Of a stretch of DNA of 52,012 nucleotides, positions 50,220 to 52,012 are shown piece after piece. Origin of the DNA: Neisseriaceae bacterium. Lineage in GTDB: Bacteria; Pseudomonadota; Gammaproteobacteria; Burkholderiales; Neisseriaceae. The notes beneath the pieces were generated by a model, which saw only the letters and a list, made by a program, of their open reading frames with translations, was not told the DNA's origin and made no database searches. The position numbers and the translations under genes are program-made. Location of the stretch: assembly GCA_017934045.1 (NCBI GenBank), contig JAGBKK010000034.1, positions 1 to 52,012 on the forward strand, in the 5' to 3' direction. The stretch's first letter is position 1. Each line of letters starts with the position of its first letter.

Positions 50220-52012
50220 ATGAAAAAGAAACATGCATTTCAATTAAGCCTGTTAGCCGCTGCTATTTTTGGGGCAAGTCCTGTTGTGAATGCAGGAGCG
50301 ATTTACACCATTAAACACAATGGCGATGCCGCCTATTATGAATTAAACGGCGTTTTGCAAGGTGCGGTGGTAGATGATTTCGATAATTCGGAACTTACCG
50401 ATGTATCCAGTAATACAGTGAATGTGGATTTGGGTGGGAATACACACAAAGGAGCTATTCACGGCGGTTATGATAAATCGAATAAAACCAACGCTAAAAA
50501 TGTCGAAAATAATATCGTAAATATAAACAACAGTACTATCATTGGCACTCGTAAAGGTTCTGATGATATGGGGGCTATTTATGGCGGTTATAGTCAGTAT
50601 GGTAATGCCAGCAACAATACCGTAACTATTAGCAACAGTAAAACTGGTGCTAATGGTTATGTTTTTGGTGGGTGGAGTTCTTATGGCGAAGCCAACAATA
50701 ATGTCCTAACCATTAACAAAAGTACGATTGATGATGATGTTTTTGGGGGGTATAGTCTAAATGCTAAAAATATCAACAAGAATACCGTAACCATTAACGA
50801 TAGTACCATGGGTGTTGTTTATGGTGCTTACAATAGATATGGCAATACTGCAAACAACACTGTAATTATTAACAACAGTACGACTCAAAATGTTTATGGC
50901 GGATATGCTGATTGGGGTAACAGCACAACAGGTAATACTGTAACCATTAACGGTGGTAAAATTGATGGGGTTATAGGGGGTCGTAGTGGGGGAGACAGTA
51001 CAAATAACACAGTAACCATTAAAGATGGCTCGATTGGAGTTGTTTATGGCGGTTATAGTCAGCATGACAACAGCACAGGTAACACTGTAACCATTAAAGG
51101 TGGCACGATTGAAGGTGATGTTTTTGGTGGGTATAGTGATTATTCTCAATCTTATACAAGTTATGAAAAAAATGTGAATAATAACTCGATTACCTATACA
51201 GGTGGTCAAGTTAAAGGCAATATTTATGGCGGTCGTGTTCTTGATGAACAAACCAAAGGAGACCAACTCACAGGCAATGTCCTAAACATAGGTGAAAGCA
51301 AAGCCAAACCGCTTGCCAATACGCTTTCGGCAAAAAATCTGTATAACTTTGAAACCATTAACTTCTTTTTGCCGTCTTCGGTGAAAAGCGGTTTTGTTGC
51401 CCTAAAATTAACCGATACAGGGGCAACTGATTTAAAACAAACTACTGTTAATGCTTATTTGGAAAACGCCAAAGGTTTAACCGCCGACAGCAAAATCCAT
51501 TTAATCCAAACCGCAGGTTCTGTAACCGTTCCCAAAAATAACGGTGCCAAACAAAACAATGTTAAAGTGAGCATTGCAGGCTTAATCAATGTATTGGGCA
51601 AAGTGCAACTGACCGATACCAAAACTTTAAGTTTGGTATTCTCTGGCGATAAAGACCCAAATAGTGGTGGCTCAACTGGCGGTGATACAGGTGGTTCTAC
51701 TGGCGGCTCAACTGGCGGCTCAACTGGTGGTTCAACTGGTGGTTCAACTGGTGGTTCAACTGGTGGTTCAACTGGTGGTTCAACTGGTGGTTCAACTGGC
51801 GGTGCAACTGGCGGTTCAACTGGTGGATCAACAGGTGGATCAACAGGTGGTTCAACTGGCGGTGCAACTGGTGGTTCTACTGGTGGTTCTACTGGTGGCT
51901 CAACAGGCGGCTCTGATAGTGGTTCAACTGGTGGCTCAACTGGTGGTTCTACTGGTGGTTCTACTGGTGGTTCTACAACTGGCGGTTCAACAGGTGGTGC
52001 AACTGGTGGTTC
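50220..52012 (+). CDS. Large autotransporter-like adhesin with beta-solenoid repeats and GGST linker, C-terminus missing
   Basis: An open frame from ATG 50220 (AAGGATAA upstream) to the window edge without a stop; 597 codons are visible. The signal peptide is MKKKHAFQLSLLAAAIFGAS followed by PVVNA. Residues about 70-340 consist of about nine solenoid-like repeats of 25-35 residues with the pattern (V/I)(Y/F)GGYS...NNTVTI..GTI (e.g. VYGGYSQHDNSTGNTVTIKG). A smoother region follows (KGLTADSKIHLIQTAGSV, SIAGLINVLGKVQLTD). From residue about 482 a Gly-Gly-Ser-Thr repeat linker runs to the edge. The barrel expected after the linker is outside the window. Likely a surface adhesin; the partner is unknown. 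Confidence 0.85.
   Translation, partial: MKKKHAFQLSLLAAAIFGASPVVNAGAIYTIKHNGDAAYYELNGVLQGAVVDDFDNSELTDVSSNTVNVDLGGNTHKGAIHGGYDKSNKTNAKNVENNIVNINNSTIIGTRKGSDDMGAIYGGYSQYGNASNNTVTISNSKTGANGYVFGGWSSYGEANNNVLTINKSTIDDDVFGGYSLNAKNINKNTVTINDSTMGVVYGAYNRYGNTANNTVIINNSTTQNVYGGYADWGNSTTGNTVTINGGKIDGVIGGRSGGDSTNNTVTIKDGSIGVVYGGYSQHDNSTGNTVTIKGGTIEGDVFGGYSDYSQSYTSYEKNVNNNSITYTGGQVKGNIYGGRVLDEQTKGDQLTGNVLNIGESKAKPLANTLSAKNLYNFETINFFLPSSVKSGFVALKLTDTGATDLKQTTVNAYLENAKGLTADSKIHLIQTAGSVTVPKNNGAKQNNVKVSIAGLINVLGKVQLTDTKTLSLVFSGDKDPNSGGSTGGDTGGSTGGSTGGSTGGSTGGSTGGSTGGSTGGSTGGSTGGATGGSTGGSTGGSTGGSTGGATGGSTGGSTGGSTGGSDSGSTGGSTGGSTGGSTGGSTTGGSTGGATGG
51663..52012 (+). repeat. 12-bp tandem repeat encoding GGST
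   Basis: About 29 in-frame copies of GGTGGTTCAACT and synonymous variants (GGTGGTTCTACT, GGCGGCTCAACT, GGTGGATCAACA, GGTGGTGCAACT), continuing past the right edge. Units are multiples of three, so copy-number change alters linker length without a frameshift. Confidence 0.93.

Noticed and set aside
50757-51266. Long minus-strand open frame opposite the adhesin passenger
   Set aside because: It mirrors the Asn/Thr-rich repeat codons of the plus-strand gene, has no ribosome site, and the plus frame has a signal peptide and coherent repeats.
51663-52012. Tandem repeats as a CRISPR array
   Set aside because: Units are 12 bp with no spacers and keep a GGST reading frame; this is a coding repeat.

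Overview
The window is a bacterial chromosome segment from the family Neisseriaceae. The main evidence is a 15-bp near-palindrome, TTCAGGC(A/T)GCCTGAA, that I located 48 times intact, about once per kb. It contains the 12-mers known as DNA uptake sequences of Kingella (AGGCAGCCTGAA) and Simonsiella (AGGCTGCCTGAA). Degenerate half-copies mostly preserve AGGCTGCCTGAA, so a Simonsiella/Alysiella-like host is my best inference. Nine MITE-like elements with a core like that of the neisserial Correia repeat, an AT-rich base composition and neisserial gene pairs (ycaR-type Trm112/kdsB, pcnB/folK, the CsgG/DUF4810/GNA1162 lipoprotein trio) agree with this.

Layout, left to right. 1-8075: a partial Sel1-repeat secreted protein, lysC, dksA, a membrane-anchored EEP-family protein, a TTG-started subtilisin-type autotransporter and, convergent to it, a trypsin-like secreted protease. 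8437-11790: hscB, an orphan yejE permease gene, and a two-gene unit encoding a zinc-ribbon nuclease with a Card1/Can2-like active site plus a membrane-tethered cold-shock-domain protein. 11930-16582: ftsZ standing alone, pyrD, pyrH, a Trm112-family gene and kdsB. 16637-23086: an LRR-DUF1963 fusion, a membrane protein, pcnB, folK and oligopeptidase A. 23087-28813: repeat-rich accessory DNA with small lipoproteins, two tandem paralogues of unknown function, gmhB, tRNA-Arg and the CsgG-like lipoprotein operon. 29089-34734: a DAACS transporter, glnA, coaD, tRNA-Val, tRNA-Asp, lrgAB-like genes and a TauE/SafE-like protein. 34782-48569: an M16 peptidase, nadE, lolA, thiS, prpB, the dsbD-traB-pgeF group, ispB, a Sel1 lipoprotein and lnt. 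48767-52012: a higBA toxin-antitoxin pair, abutting mobile repeats, and the start of a large autotransporter-like adhesin that runs off the right end.

Cell-envelope genes dominate: lipoprotein export and modification (lolA, lnt, several lipoproteins), periplasmic redox (dsbD), LPS precursors (kdsB, gmhB), peptidoglycan editing (pgeF) and three secreted or surface proteins. The most notable signals are: the putative phase-variable promoter of the right-edge adhesin (consensus -35, a 17-A tract, and a -10 too far away) above a passenger with a 12-bp GGST-coding repeat; the Card1-like nuclease/cold-shock pair; a NAD synthetase whose glutaminase domain has lost its catalytic residues; and a Correia-like repeat family with unfamiliar terminal inverted repeats.

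All calls rest on reading the sequence; no database search was run.
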